A stretch of 64,000 nucleotides of DNA, taken from NCBI RefSeq assembly GCF_051020985.1, contig NC_135009.1, positions 8,750,606 to 8,814,605 on the forward strand, read 5' to 3'. The notes beneath the pieces were generated by a model. That model saw only the letters and a list, made by a program, of their open reading frames with translations, made no database searches and was not told the origin of the DNA. This DNA is from Nomia melanderi (taxonomy: Eukaryota; Arthropoda; Insecta; Hymenoptera; Halictidae). Below, one piece after another: positions 1-12,352 of this stretch (position 1 is its first letter; the number at the start of each line of letters is the position of its first letter). The translations under genes were made by a program, and so were the position numbers.

Positions 1-144
1 ATTGGAGACGGCGTACAACTTATAGTCCGCCGAATAGAGATAGTTGCTTAACAGAGTTCTATCGTGGAAGATTTTCTCCATGATTACGCTGATCTCGTTC
101 TCCGTACAAGACGATGGCAGGCAAAGTCCCAATATTACTCGGTC
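1..144 (-). CDS. NRF-6-like gene, exon 3 (partial, runs off left edge)
   Basis: The acceptor TTTCAG (150-145) is followed in phase 0 by DRVILGLCLPSSCTENEIS, the most diagnostic NRF-domain signature, with the Cys pair at 162 and 167. The open frame then runs without a stop to base 1, ending in a Tyr-rich segment (residues about 188-198). The exon is incomplete: its donor and the whole transmembrane acyltransferase part lie outside the window. Confidence 0.9.
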
Positions 145-3100
145 CTGAAACATTCGGGGAGACTCGATCAGTCTCGTTTCGATCAATCGTTTCGGCATGG
201 GTTGAAAGAACGGATGGGTTCATCAATGGATGAACAAATATTACGGTAGATCCTCGATTGACAGAACCTTAATTATCCGAACTCTGGATCGTTTGACACG
301 TTGTCCTTAAATTTCGAATATAAATCGATTATTTGATGATCGCCTTTTGTTTTATTGTTCGATTATCTAAGCTGTGTATACATCTCAACTATCTCGGACC
401 CGGTCAGTTCGGATAATCGAGGTCCTACTGTACGAACATCGTTAGAAACTGAATGAAAACCATCGAGAAATCTCCATAGCCGACGTTGCTAAACAGTTTC
501 GCAGTAAAGAGGGTCGCTCGAACAACAGGAACACGTGTTTCTCGATAAACGAAAGATGAAAGTAACCAAAACATTGTCAGCGAATTAATGAATGAATTAC
601 GAATAGAAAGTACCGCGGTTTGAGTGTTTTGAGGTAATATTAGCTGCGAAAAGGTTAACCACTTTGTCGAGTCATGCACGATAGCTTCTTGCCATCGGTT
701 TCATCGCCGTTTATCCGCTGTTTATCGAAGTATTAACAGTGCACAGGGTTGAAGTTACCGCAATCGAGGTTTCGATGTCAACGACTTGTCAAGGCGCTTA
801 GATCTTGTCAACGTTCCGAGGAATATAGTTAGTCTTTCGAAGTTCCTATTACTTCTGAAGGCAAATTATGATTTTTGGGTGAGGAACTGGATTCAAGCCC
901 AGCTCACAAAACCACTTTCCAAAAGTCTTATTAGCAGCACTTTCGTATTAACCATTTTCGGTCGATCATCCACAAAGGTGAAAAACTAATTCAAGACTCC
1001 AATGATAAATAATACTCGATAACTAACGAAGGAAAAGTGCTCTAGAAAAGTCGACCGTACCGATTAATCCATTCGTCTAAACCGGAAAACCCTACAACAT
1101 TGAAAGCCTCTATCTTTGAACACACGGTTATCAGAACTTTCTATCTCTAGTCGCCTAGCACTATCTACCATTCGACTCCCGAATCCGTCTTTCCAATTAT
1201 TCCACGCGGAAAGCGACGCAATTACCAGTACTCTGACGGGAATCCCCGGAATGCGGTGACGAACGATCATGAATGTCAACCACTTACCTCACCCTTCACA
1301 CTCATGTGATACTGCTGCGTGCTGTTATGAATGAACCGTGCGACGTAGTATTGCACCTGGTACGGCGGGTACTCGTATTTCGGGTCGCGGTACTGCGACG
1401 CGTTCCGGAGCGCTCTCATCGACAGCGGCATTTCCCTTTTCTCGTTGATGTAGGTACAACCTACACGGCTACCCGACCAAAAGTTGTTTCCGACGGTGAA
1501 CCCGGGGCCGGGTTGGCCGCTAACGTCCAACACTTCGGGAAGAAACAATTGAGCCAACCGTTAGTCGGATCGGTTAATCACTTGTCTCATGATTTTTTTC
1601 ATTATTGCACTCGCTAAGATAACCTAGTCCGTTAATAATTCACCCCAAAGCAAGGAAGAATGCCCGGTTCATCTGTATCCACGTTTACTTTGCAGCATAA
1701 CAATCGATACGAGGAAAACCGTTCAATTTAAACCCAACATTTATTTCAACCTCTTGCGCTGGAAAGATGTGCCACGCACGTCGAGACGTTTCTGTTTCAA
1801 AATAATCAACGATGTCTTTTACACATTAATAATCTTGTTGCATCAATCATATTAGACTGTTTCGAAATGTATCACTCTATACAAAATGATTAACAAACGA
1901 AATTAATGTCCACATCTGCGTAAAATAGGTAAAAACAAAATTCACCGCGCGAGACTTTGTCGAATCTCTAAATTCATTTCCAGCGCAAGTGGTTAAGTTA
2001 ATCATCACAGATGTAGCTTGAACTATCTAACCCGAGAAATGCATGAAACAGCATATCTTCGAAGTAATCTTCACGAACATTGCACTATTTACAATAAAAA
2101 TAGTAGAGAATCTTATTTGAAACGTAAACAGTTGAAAATAGACGCTTCGATGACGAAAATTCCAGAATCTCACAGAATGGATGTAACTCATTCAGCCAAT
2201 GAGCGGTTCTATTCAGTCTTTATGAATGTATGGGAAATTTGCAAGTCCAGAATTGCCCGAGGTGCGTACAATGGGGAAGAATATATGAAATATCCAAAGC
2301 GTAGTGGTTTCTACAGTGTTCATTAGGACGAACATTTTTTATCGCAAGTCTTCTGATTGTATAGACTGTTAAACACTTTAGCAAATTAGTAGCTCAATTA
2401 AACCGGTTTGCGAGTATACCTGACTCTTTTTTACACGGTAGTTTTTACGCGCGATGTCAATTTACGCGATCTTAATTTAGTAACAGCGAACAAAATATAC
2501 TTTTGTTTTCTAGAATGTCATTGTTATTATTTCTTTTGTTAAGCTATGTGAAATAAATATACATTTCTAAAACTTATACCAGCTTTTCTCTTCAATACTT
2601 TGTTTTCTCTTGTACCGACAGGTTCGTTTTACGCGATTTTCGTTCGCGTAAAACAAACCCACGTGGAACGGATTATCGCGAAAAATCGAAGGTCAGGTAT
2701 ATATATGTTCCGGGCAATATGATAAAGCAGAGATTATACATAATCCCTCGGTGATTATGTATAATCATTCTCCAACGTTATCGGTGATTATGCATAATTT
2801 CGAGGGAGTTATGTATAATTGCCGGATTAGTTAAATTTACTGTAACGTATACACCAAGCTCGAACGGACTCGATCGTGACCAATCGATCTCACGGGTAGA
2901 TAAGATGCGCATCCCGCGGTACCCGTATCGTGTTCGACATCAGAGCCGAATCAACGGAGTACCCGCTTTTCCGTGGTCACCGATGAAACTATACTTTCTT
3001 GTGTAACACGGAAGAAAGTCTCCGATGGTCGATGTCGGGGTTGCCCGTGTCGCGAGAGGAGTCTCGGCCCCGGTACAGGGACAATCGTCGCGTAATCGTA

Positions 3101-4256
3101 CGTTTAGAGAGATTCCGGGTTGCGCAAGCGCGAACTGCAGCCGGTTGTTCGTTTCGGAATGAAACTGTGGCGATTTGCTGTCAGAAGCACTTCTTACGCA
3201 TAATATTAATATTATTGTCGCGTAGCAAATGCATACAGTGGGACATACAACAAACAACGAAAGTCGTTTTCGTGTAAGCTTCTACAACGAATCCGTGGCA
3301 ATACGACCGGCTTGAAAAGAGACGAACAATAATATATAAAACTTGAATGTATCGTAAGATAAGTTTGTGACACGTGACGGTAATTGCGTGTTACTGTTTC
3401 GCAAATGTTTCATTAACACGTTGAATGCCATGGGAGTCACCGGTGACCCCCGGCCAAATTCAATTGCTGCAATTTCCTCAATTAAACAACGATTATTTGA
3501 AACATTTCTACATTGTAAATAATGCTACTTAATGCGGTGACATTCAGCAAAACGAACCTGCGATAATAACAACGCAATTCAATGAAATAATTTAATATCG
3601 TATCTTTTTCATTTCGCATATTCCGCAGGTTAAAATCGTGCGGCATTCAACGTGTTAAGTATGAACTGTCGTTAATAGTATCTCATAAAAAGCGAAGTCT
3701 CGGAGCAAATGAATTCCCGATAGCCACTCTAAACGCGGTATGCACTCGCGATAAACGTTCTTCTTTAGAGCAGTCGTTATCGAGCCGAATTATCCGTTCG
3801 CCGGCGTAACTGTTTGTATGCACACGCGAGCGGAAACGAGCTTGTTACGAAACAAGCGGCGCGCTTCGTTTCGTTTCCTTCGAATTTCCCCGCCGCATTC
3901 TCCTATTTATACTCCACGATCGAAGCGTGTACATCGACGTGAACCAAGACTTAGCCTCATCGGTTCCCCACGTAATAAAATCAAACGACACCTGCGAAAA
4001 GGCCAAAGAAAGGAAGCAAATTCATCGTCCAGTACTAACTTCTTATGCCCCACAGTTTCTTGGTATCCACAGCTTCGAGCAAAGTCTGCATTTCCGTTTT
4101 GCACTGAGTCTCGTTCAGCAGGTCGTTGTTGCTGATCACGGTGTACAGGGGCAGGGTCTCCAGCATCGTTTCGTGATGCGGCGCCTCTCCGCTTGCCAGT
4201 GCTAAGCAGGAAGCCAGCAACAACAGTATCTTCCATTGCAGTTCCATTTTCATCAT
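1..4256 (-). CDS. NRF-6-like (nose resistant to fluoxetine) protein, 5' part, spliced, truncated by window edge
   Basis: Spliced model on the minus strand: exon 1 4256-4040, exon 2 1532-1288, exon 3 144-1 (continues beyond the window). The joined reading frame gives 202 residues. Residues 1-24 are a signal peptide, and the rest is the Cys-containing extracellular NRF domain, with Cys at 52, 98, 162 and 167 and the signature LCLPSSC at 161-167. The family's usual architecture is an NRF domain followed by a multipass acyltransferase-3 domain, so most of the protein lies left of the window. In C. elegans NRF-6 acts in epidermal and intestinal uptake or transport of lipids and drugs; insects carry many paralogues, often in gut. 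Both introns have GT..AG ends and matching phases (1 and 0). I cannot say which paralogue this is, so no symbol is given. Confidence 0.88.
145..1287 (-). other. Intron 2 of the NRF-6-like gene
   Basis: This 1.14-kb intron is bounded by GTAAGT (1287) and TTTCAG (145), minus strand, phase 0. I see no coding segment, RNA gene or clear repeat in it. The small open frames on both strands have no family likeness. Confidence 0.75.
1288..1532 (-). CDS. NRF-6-like gene, exon 2 (core of NRF domain)
   Basis: The acceptor is a pyrimidine run ending CCCGAAG at 1533, just downstream of an in-frame stop that rules out a longer exon. The exon encodes residues 73-154: MLDVSGQPGPGF, then GNNFWSGSRVGC, the usual NRF 'GN...lGsyd.C' segment with Cys98, then a Tyr-rich stretch around 120-148. 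Sequons lie at N116 and N142. It ends in a strong donor GAG|GTAAGT (1287), phase 0. An alternative donor three codons earlier (AAG|GGTGAG) is not a GT donor at that boundary, so GTAAGT is preferred. Confidence 0.9.
2413..2703. mobile_element. Candidate MITE with ATACCTGAC terminal inverted repeats
   Basis: The left end TATACCTGACTC and right end GGTCAGGTATATA are inverted. Homology between the arms continues inward, with TTTTACGCG on the left and CGCGTAAAACAAA on the right. The TA-rich flanks would fit a TA target. About 290 bp, non-coding, in the NRF gene intron. Confidence 0.55.
2710..2825. repeat. Foldback element with repeated ATTATACATAATC palindromes
   Basis: The ends CCGGGCAAT and ATTGCCGG are inverted. 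Inside, GATTATACATAATC and GATTATGTATAATC-type blocks recur four times in alternating orientation, together with two inverted CCCTCG/CGAGGG pairs. The whole 116 bp could fold into a long hairpin. It sits directly beside the element at 2413-2703. Confidence 0.65.
3413..3658. mobile_element. MITE-like element, family A, copy 1
   Basis: A 246-bp unit flanked on both sides by TTAA (3413-3416, 3655-3658). Perfect 13-bp terminal inverted repeats read CACGTTGAATGCC and GGCATTCAACGTG. Just inside the left end is the perfect palindrome GTCACCGGTGAC. No coding capacity. A TTAA target with duplication is typical of piggyBac-type transposition, so it is probably a non-autonomous derivative; that assignment is inference. 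Confidence 0.85.
4040..4256 (-). CDS. NRF-6-like gene, exon 1 (signal peptide and start of NRF domain)
   Basis: The ATG at 4256 is followed by two more in-frame ATGs (codons 2 and 4). Residues 4-24 form a classic secretion signal: a short polar start, then a Leu/Ala-rich core ending around ALASG/EA. The mature part has the NRF-domain opening LNETQCKTEMQTLLEA with the first domain Cys at residue 52 and an N-glycosylation sequon at N48. The exon stops after the first base of codon 73, at an A|GTTAGT donor (intron starts 4039). Joining to exon 2 restores ATG (Met73) and gives LWGIRMLDVSG, which matches the family's conserved 'W..kMLDasGk' core. The first ATG was chosen because it gives the full signal peptide; starting at codon 4 would change little. 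Confidence 0.9.
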
Positions 4257-4800
4257 CGTTGTCTTCCTCTGATTTAGCAGCTGAAAGCTGATCCGTTCTC
4301 AACGATCATCGATGGTAAACCGATTCACCGTCGAACAACAAATGTGTCGTTGGCTCTGCGGACCTGTCTAGCGACGCACGCGTTTGGTCTAAGCGTGAAA
4401 CCGGTCGAGATTTTCCGGCGAACGAGCTCACGGTTTCGCGTGCCGAGCTATACTGCCGGTTCCCTGTGCCCGCTCGGGGTTGAAAACCGTGCACCGCGAC
4501 GTGACGGTGGTGTTCGGCCCCCCGGCACTCGACGGACGCGATTCCCCAGGAGACAGTAGCCCGTGGAGCCGCGGGTGGGGAGGGGGTCGGCCCGCGATTT
4601 ATTTGCATGAGCACCGTGACGACCGAGGAGGCGCGACGACCGAGAAAGGACTGCCGTGCAGGAGAAGTAATCATAGAATCCGAATGGAAAGCGAGCTGTC
4701 CTCGTAGACGCCTCGCGTCATCATCGCCGGACCGCGGCTTTGATGTCTGACAGCTGGACCCCACCACTGGCGCGTGCCCCTACCTCTTGCAATTGGTGGA
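4257..4800 (-). promoter_or_regulatory. Likely 5' leader and promoter region of the NRF-6-like gene
   Basis: The stretch upstream of the ATG at 4256 is GC- and CpG-rich (about 4370-4760) compared with its flanks. On the minus strand it contains ATGCAAAT, an octamer-type POU/Oct site, followed by AAATC (about 4607-4595), which could also serve as an AT-rich core-promoter element. The transcription start cannot be fixed from sequence, and an untranslated first exon further upstream remains possible. The open frames here on both strands look like by-products of high GC content. Confidence 0.35.
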
Positions 4801-7800
4801 TTGCTAATCTTAGTGGTACGATGTTACACTTTAGCTGAGTTATCATTGCGTTCCGATACAATGCTGACCGTTAGATAATGGATGTTTACGGAACTTTAGA
4901 TTGCAAATGTTCCACAGAGTTGGAATGGGAAATTGCTTGTTTCTTAAGAAATGTTATAAGAAGCATCACATTTTCAGTATTTCTTGTAGTTTTCTGTATC
5001 GTTCTGTGCTATTCTGTGGATCTATTGTCTTGATGTAGTTGAGGAATCTTCTGTTACAATGAAGTTCGGATTGTCATGATATGACGGACGGTAGAAGTTA
5101 ACTTGTACATGGTGATGGGGAAAAGGTGTTCGTTACTTCTAAGGTAGATGATATTCATATGCTGAGTACTAATAACGAAATGTTAATGTTCTCAAGGTCG
5201 TAAAGAATATTTTGTTGTAAACGTAGCAATTGATTTTCTCACTTCATCGCTCGTACATTACATTGCCCATTAGAAATTGTTAAATTATGTTCATTTTCTT
5301 GTTGAAGTTAGCCTTGAGGATACCAGATAATTGGTACTCAACTATATTCCGAATCACTTGTCTGTTCATTCGTTTTATGTAATATTTTTATGATAAATAG
5401 CGCCGTTAATCTTTACTTTTTGCACATTTAAATTGTCGCACGGTGTACCCCGAACTGATCTTCTATTTTTTCGAAGCGTTCTTTCGTTGCACCCTTTTTT
5501 CTCTTATTTTACGGAATACTTTGACGTCAACCGGCGCCGTTAATCTTTCGTGTTTTTTGCGTCTTTTGATTCCGCTTGCGAGGGTGAGTGTGGACTGGTT
5601 CTTTTGGCGAACAGGTTAGGTGATACGTCCATATTTTGTACTTTTTTATTCTAGAGGCAGTTTAGTTTTTCTGATGCGGTGTCTAGATTCTTTTGGAAGA
5701 TTTTGGGACCAGTTTCGTTAATCTAGGGATAGGATTTGAATTTTTTCTTCGTTGGAAGAACTGAAATAGAAGAATAAAAATGACGAACGAGAAGAATATT
5801 AGGAAAGTTTGATAATTTCAAGAGAATCGTGCCCTTTGTGCAACTGATATTTGAAGCTACAATAAGTTAAGCACAGTTCTTTCCAACAAGCTGATTATAT
5901 TGAAAAACAACGATTATTTCAATATATCGAGAAATATATTTAGGGATGAACAGATTGCGATACACGTTCATTGCTTCCTTCGCGAACAATGAGAAGCTGT
6001 CGACCGTGACACATCTTCGAATTAGCAGTTTTCAAGACGTCAATGAATCTCAGCTCCTTCTCGAGCCAAAATGTAAATATTATCTAGCAAACGTTTACGT
6101 CGATTCCGATTGAGGCAGTTGCAAGAATGTGTCTCCCAATTGTCTATTTCTAAACTTCTAATTTCCGAGAGCTGAATGAACGAACATAAATTTTTCTAGG
6201 AGCAATAGAACAAATTGTACGCTAAGTATCCGTAAATCTAATATTAAACGCCAACTCTAAAACTTTAGATCAATCCTTTCCCCATAAAATCTTATCGAAC
6301 TCTTCTTTTTCCTCTTTTCATGTTGCACAGCTAATCAGTTCGCCAAATGAATGGCTCGATCCACAGAGCTGGATTACGATGTTCGACGATACTTTCTATA
6401 CGTCTAGTTACGAATTCGATATTTCATTACGACACTCTCGTAAAGCTGTAACTATCCAGAAACGTTTGAAACTCGTTTCCCCGAGTTCTCGATACAGTCA
6501 TTTTTTTGATTACGTCATTGTTGCAGCATAACGAGCCTACGGCACGCTTTGCTCTTGCGATCGCGAAAACGCCGGGCAAGTCAAATGTCACTGTCGAGAA
6601 CGTTCATCCTACAAATGGACGCAGAATATGATGGATTCCTGTCCAGAGAAGGAAACGAAGGTTCGCGAGCGCAAGGTCGACATATATTGATCACCTGTTA
6701 AATAATACGGTTTTTTGTATTCCTTTCATACTAAAAGATTCAGGTAAACAAAAGATTTCTTAATCCAACTGTAATCTATACATAGATAATCCATAGATAA
6801 GACGAACAAAACCTTCGTCACACGGAAATATATTTTCCATGATTAATTTTGAAGTATGGGAAAACTAGTTTTTGTATTACAGAGTTAAAGAAAATAAAGT
6901 TTCATTCTCTGTAAAGCTTTCTTCGTGTACAAATCACAAAATAAAATATAAATTACCACAAACACAAATATAAAAAGAATTAATCTTAATTATACGATTC
7001 AATGATGAACGATCTAATATTTATAAATCATCGTTGACACCGAGCGGTCACAAATATGTGGCAATGAATAGACAATCGCGCTGATAGCGCTGTAGATACG
7101 CAAACATAAGATGAGGCGCGAGGATGACTCGCGCAACGGTTGGCGAACGTACTTGACACCTTCGGAGACAATGCGGTTTGTTAAGCAAATAGACGTGGCC
7201 CCGTGACTAATTCCGACGTTTTCGACTTTCAGCTAGGACCTCTGAACCTGTAGTAGTCTCGAAAAATGCAAATCTTCGAAATGGTTTGCGGCTCGAGGCA
7301 CGGCTATTCTCTTTCTTCTGCGAATCTGCGACCCTGGACCAACCCTAAATCACAACCGCGGAGTCGTATACTCCGCGGCAAAAGGATCCAACGTTGTTCA
7401 ATTTCGAAACCGTTTCCCGTACCGCATACTAATTTTTGGACAGCGAGAGCCTTCGAGACGAACGCTGTTCTTTGTTTTACGCGTTGAAGGCGAAGCTCTT
7501 TTCGGGTTGCTTTCCGTTCAAGCGGCGCGCAAGTGAGAAAATTGAAATGAAACAAAATCTTTCTTCGTTTACGATGGTGCAATGAAACTTATCGCAAAAG
7601 ACAACAAATGTTTTGATACCATACGATTTATACAATATTGTTTCGTCAGATTTGGTATATAACGTTCGACGCGTTAACCCTGTTGTTCAGCTCTTTCAAC
7701 GCCGCCACGTTTGTCCGGGCTTCTTTGATTCAGTCGAATTGTCGTTTTTTTTGGAGGATGTATTTCTGAATTTGAGAGAAGTTTGGGAAAATTGTAGTGG

Positions 7801-9424
7801 AAATGTCGATGATAATGCAACGGGATGATCGAACAGATGAGAAAAAATTTTTAAAAGCTGCGATAGCTTTTTGCCTCGGAGTGTAGCTTCTACAAAGTGG
7901 CTGAATGGGCTTGTTATTTATTGAATTTTAGTTCAAATGCAAAAAGCGGATAACAGAGCGCTGCGATTTATTAACGCCAATTTAATTTATCTACACCGGC
8001 TTTAGTCTCCAAAAATATCTTCCACGAACAAAGTAATTCCATACAGAGAGACCGAGTCTAAAACGATATTATCATTATTGATTATTGACATGACACATTA
8101 TTTTCGTCTCGCAGAATTCCAATGCAAGCAACAGCAAAATCATACATATGAAATATATTCCTAAAACTATCAAGCAGTCGATCTGATTTCTCATTTCGTT
8201 ATAGAAACTATAAGAATACACTTATCATTATTTCGATTGATATTTTAGCTAGATCATTCTAAACTCAATAATACTAACTTGGAAACAATAAAGAATGAAA
8301 TCAGTTGAGTACGCTATTCAGTGTTTTTTCACATGCGTGCAATAGATCTACATATGGCATTTCCAAAATGCAGTTTCGAAATAAAAAGAAACAATTTACT
8401 AACTTCTAAAAAAAGCCTTGCTTGATGCAGCAATTCCGAAAGAAATCAAGAGCGAATCACTTCGACCGAACCAACAGCTCCAGCGATAGACGCCGAAGAT
8501 CGGTCCGCCATCTTGTCGCTCCAGTAATTTCGTTTCTTCTATTCCGGGAGCGTGTATTACGTAGCGATTACGTGTTAGCGGAGTTTCATAAAGCCGTGAG
8601 TGAGCGCCTTGTGCTCGGCCTAATATCCCGTCAATAAAATGAGACCGCTAATTGCGCGAGCGGCGGAACGCGAGAAAGAAGGTAAAATTGGCCGCGAATA
8701 GAGGCATTACAGCGCGCCCGCGTGCGCGTGACCGCGCCGCCAGTGAAAGTTCTTGATGAGGATGGAAGATGTTACCGCGGCCGGGCAAGGACGAACCGCA
8801 AGGCGAGCTACTAGATTTCAATCGCGATTTTTCGAATTCATGTCTATTGATCATCTGGCACGGGCCCTCTTTGGCGCCGTCCGCCCGGTCCGGTGAAAAC
8901 GAGAGCGACCGTTTCGCAATCCTTTGCATAATGTTCGCTTAGAGGACACGTGACGTTGGGAAATCGTCGCTAGGCGAGGAGCCTAAAAGTTGCTCCTTCG
9001 GGAAGCTTATCACGATTCAACACGTGGGTTGCGGGACTTGTTCTTGATTTGATTCGCGGCTGAATGGGCAAGGGATCATCTGGGGTTATCGGGCAGAAAT
9101 ACATGAACCGCGTTATACAACTCATATGGGACGAATGTTATTACTCTCGTAGGAAATAATAGAAGTAGTAGAAGCAGCCTTCAAATATGAGGTTGAATAG
9201 TTGATTGTGAATAGCTTCGAAACGTTGAAATATAGTTCACTTCCAAGTAATCAATTTTTTAAGGCTGAAGTTGATTTTCTAAATCCCTTGAATCGTCTAC
9301 TTTATAATATAAGTACTTTAAATAAGTATCAAGCATTCAAAACTATGCGTTTAGATTCAATTTAGCAGACTGTTTCGTGCCATCTCTACACAGGTCAAAG
9401 ATTAGATTAGCACGAACTAGTTTT
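4801..9424. other. Intergenic spacer, no gene seen
   Basis: AT-rich with a GC-rich patch at about 8.5-8.95 kb. It contains the hairpin at 7356 and a 15-bp direct repeat (GCGCCGTTAATCTTT at 5400 and 5534). Short open frames show no family likeness and no splice-supported exon was found. Confidence 0.6.
7356..7378. repeat. GC-rich hairpin, 9-bp arms
   Basis: CCGCGGAGT, loop CGTAT, ACTCCGCGG: perfect arms in otherwise AT-rich spacer. No U-tract follows and eukaryotic context argues against a terminator. Confidence 0.7.
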
Positions 9425-9693
9425 GTAACACATTGAATGTGTTACATTCATAATGTGTAAAATCATAGAGGTTACAGATGATCCCCAACTAAATTGCACT
9501 ATTATAGTTCACTCAATTAAACGATGATTAATTGGAAACATTACTATATTACAAATAATGCTATCTAATGCGCTGACATTCTGCTACACAAACGTGCAAT
9601 AAGAATAACACAATTCAATCAAAGGATTTAGCATTATAGTTTTTTCCATTTTGTGTATTTTGTTCTGAGATCGTGCGGTGTTCAACGAGTTAA
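9425..9693. mobile_element. MITE-like element, family A, copy 2 (degraded)
   Basis: The internal sequence aligns with the copies at 3413 and 17107 (TCAATTAAACGATGATT..., then ACAAATAATGCTATCTAATG and CACAATTCAAT). The right end GTTCAACGAGTTAA is recognisable; the left end is mutated (GTAACACATTGAATG). The left 30 bases carry an extra local palindrome around CATTGAATG/CATTCATAATG. Confidence 0.7.
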
Positions 9694-12000
9694 CGCTCAA
9701 GAGATCCAACCGTGCATTTAGATTCGAATTATTTAGCGCACTGTTTTGTTCCATATTTATACAGACTAAAAATTAGATCAGAACGAGCCAGCTCCTTAAC
9801 GGTGGTTCAAGGAACGCAAAAAAGGCGAACCGTTCCGCCTGTTCAGGTGTAAAAACATGGAAGGATGCCTCGTGCTCGCGCCGAGAGTTACGGTTGTCGT
9901 CCAAACGTAATTATTACGCTGGTTGATGACTTATTCCGCGACTTGTTGCCAAGAAAAACAACTGACCGACGTCTGATGGTATATACCATCACTATAAGCT
10001 CCATTTCTTAGATAATAATAATATACTCAGAACTCTAATTTCAATTTCCTGTGATTAAAAGGAAAAGAAAAACACAGCCAAAAAATGACCCGGAAAGGCC
10101 GACAATGCAAAAAACGGAATAGCACGGCACGTGGCGTTTTTTAAAGATACATTTACAACAGAGTTACAGTAGTGAAATTACTGATAGTTGCTGAAGCTGA
10201 AGCAGAATTGTCATTATTTTCAAGATTCGAGAAGTGACAGTGATTAATAAACGTAACTGTACACAATTACGAATCGTAGCAATAATTCAACTACTAAACG
10301 TAACTATAAGCAATTTACTAAACGTAGGTTTACGCGTCGGTTCAACACAAATGTTTCCACTATAAAACAGAAGCATTTACTTCTACGCTCCGCGCTTATC
10401 GTTACTTTTATAGAACACCACGATACTATTTAAGTACCATAAACGCATCGAAGATAGATACTTTATCGCCGCTCTATCCGACGCCCATACTCTCTCAGCT
10501 GTAATCACGGCTCCGTTGTAAACGTAACTTAACCTCGAAACGGTTGGAAACGCGTTCCGGGTTCATCTGTTCGTTCGCGTAACACCGGCCGCGGTGAAAT
10601 AAGTATACAATGAGCATAAAATAACGTAATTACTCGAATGCGGGCTAACTTCGCTTCGTGGTTGTTTACAATGTAACGACCTGCGCACCAATCGAACGAA
10701 TTTCAGCTACCTCACGTGTCTGTTCCGATTGGAGAACGTTCGTAATGTGATTACGCAACGGACACGGGAAAAAATTTAATAGGTAATTCGACGAGAGGTT
10801 TTTTAGGCCATCATGAACTTATACGGATTTGTAATTGAAATCGGCACTGTCCGCGCACGGAGGTAGTTTGTAACTGAGTTATCAGTTACATTGTGGTATG
10901 TACACGCGTTCGCGGTACATAATCGATAAATCCTGAAATTACTCTGTAAGATTACAACTTTCAACGATGTAAACTGTACTTAAGTTGTTGTAACAAGACG
11001 TTGAGCGTATTTGTTTGAATGTTGCGCGATTTTGCTCGCTCTATGGGCCCGAATAGAGGAATTTCTGCAACGTTTTTGGGTAAGGTCGCTTTCGAGATGT
11101 CAGTGATTGCAAAATAAAAAATCTCAAGTTCTTTATGACGTGATTCTATGTTTAATCCATCGAAATCACCTCCGACGAAAATAGAATTTCACCTTATCTC
11201 CGCAAGTTTCGTCGGGCTTGCCCGCGGAAATGTAAATTTGCATAATTGCAACATTTCCGCGGTCTAGCGACCGGCCGGCTTGGAGTGTCTTGCACAATAA
11301 ACTACGGACCCGTAATATTGGTGAATTACAACGTGATTTCGCCGCGATTGTGATTCATCGATGTTATGGGTCTGTATCTCTCTCATTGTGCAAGAAGCTT
11401 TCGATTACGTTTGTGCCGACAAGCACGCGGAACAACGATGAATTTCGAGGCTGATGCCGGCCCGGCCAACCCGGCGAACAAAATGGCGGCGGCGGGAAAG
11501 ACACGCGAGCTGAGCGTGTACCGTCTCGTCGCCGGCAAAAATGCAAATTAAATCGGACGCGTCTCTCTCTCGCTGTTCTCCTTCTCACGCGGCTACGTAA
11601 ATGGTATGTTTCCGCAAAACACGCGAAAAGGAGAGGTCACAGCGCACGGGCGCGCCGAGATTCAGCGAAAATATCGAATCCGAGAGACCTGGGAGGAGTA
11701 GGAAAACGAAAGACGAAAGGACGGACTTTTGTTTCAAAAGCAAAACGAGAAGGAGAAAGAAATACACTCGAAAATTTCAGTTGAATAACAAACTAGACGA
11801 AGAGTTTGCACCGCGGATTGCCTCTCTCTGTTTTTAGGCGTGGATCAACCAGCATTTTTTTGCGCTGCGTTTAATGACTGGCTCTCCTTTATCTTTGAAA
11901 TTTCTGGCGAAACGGCACGCGTGATCGTCAATGGTTCGTTCTAAATTAATATGTCTGAGAGGGATGGGAAGTGTAGTTTCTACGGGCGAATCCTGTGGTT
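9694..12000. other. Intergenic spacer, no gene seen
   Basis: CpG-rich patches at about 10.5 and 11.4-11.7 kb stand out from AT-rich flanks. They could be regulatory, but the sequence alone does not show it. Confidence 0.55.
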
Positions 12001-12352
12001 AATTCAGAAATTGCAGTATCGTCTTAGAAATTACAAGAATTAGCTTCGAACCTGACGTATTGATACAGAATCTTTTAGAAATCTGGAGTATCACTTTGAA
12101 ACCTATCATATCGTTCTGGGAGCTACAGTATTGCTTTCAAATTTAGAATATTGTTTTGGGAATTCAAATATTGCCTTGACAAGTATAGTATCGTTTAGAG
12201 ACCTGAAGTATCGCTTTAGAATTTATCGTGTTGCTTTAGAATCTACAGAATTGCTTCGGAAACTACAGTATCGCCATGGAAACTGCAATATTGTTCTGGA
12301 AGCTATCATATCTCTTTGGAATCTACAGTATCGCTTTACAAATTATAGTGAA
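12001..12352 (+). repeat. Degenerate 18-bp minisatellite
   Basis: About 19 imperfect copies of a unit like TATCGCTTTAGAATCTACAG, spaced 18 bp on average. Because 18 is a multiple of three it keeps an accidental open frame (12131-12376) with a six-residue period. No evidence of a gene. Confidence 0.85.

Larger units (their letters stand above)
1533..4039 (-). other. Intron 1 of the NRF-6-like gene, repeat-laden
   Basis: This 2.5-kb phase-1 intron runs from GTTAGT (4039) to the CCCGAAG acceptor (1533). It holds three compact inverted-repeat elements, described separately: 2413-2703, 2710-2825 and 3413-3658. No further exon is needed to join exons 1 and 2 in frame. Confidence 0.75.

Noticed and set aside
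4306..4767. Minus-strand open frame of 153 codons upstream of the NRF-like gene
   Set aside because: It lies in a CpG-rich promoter-like block with open frames on both strands; no family likeness.
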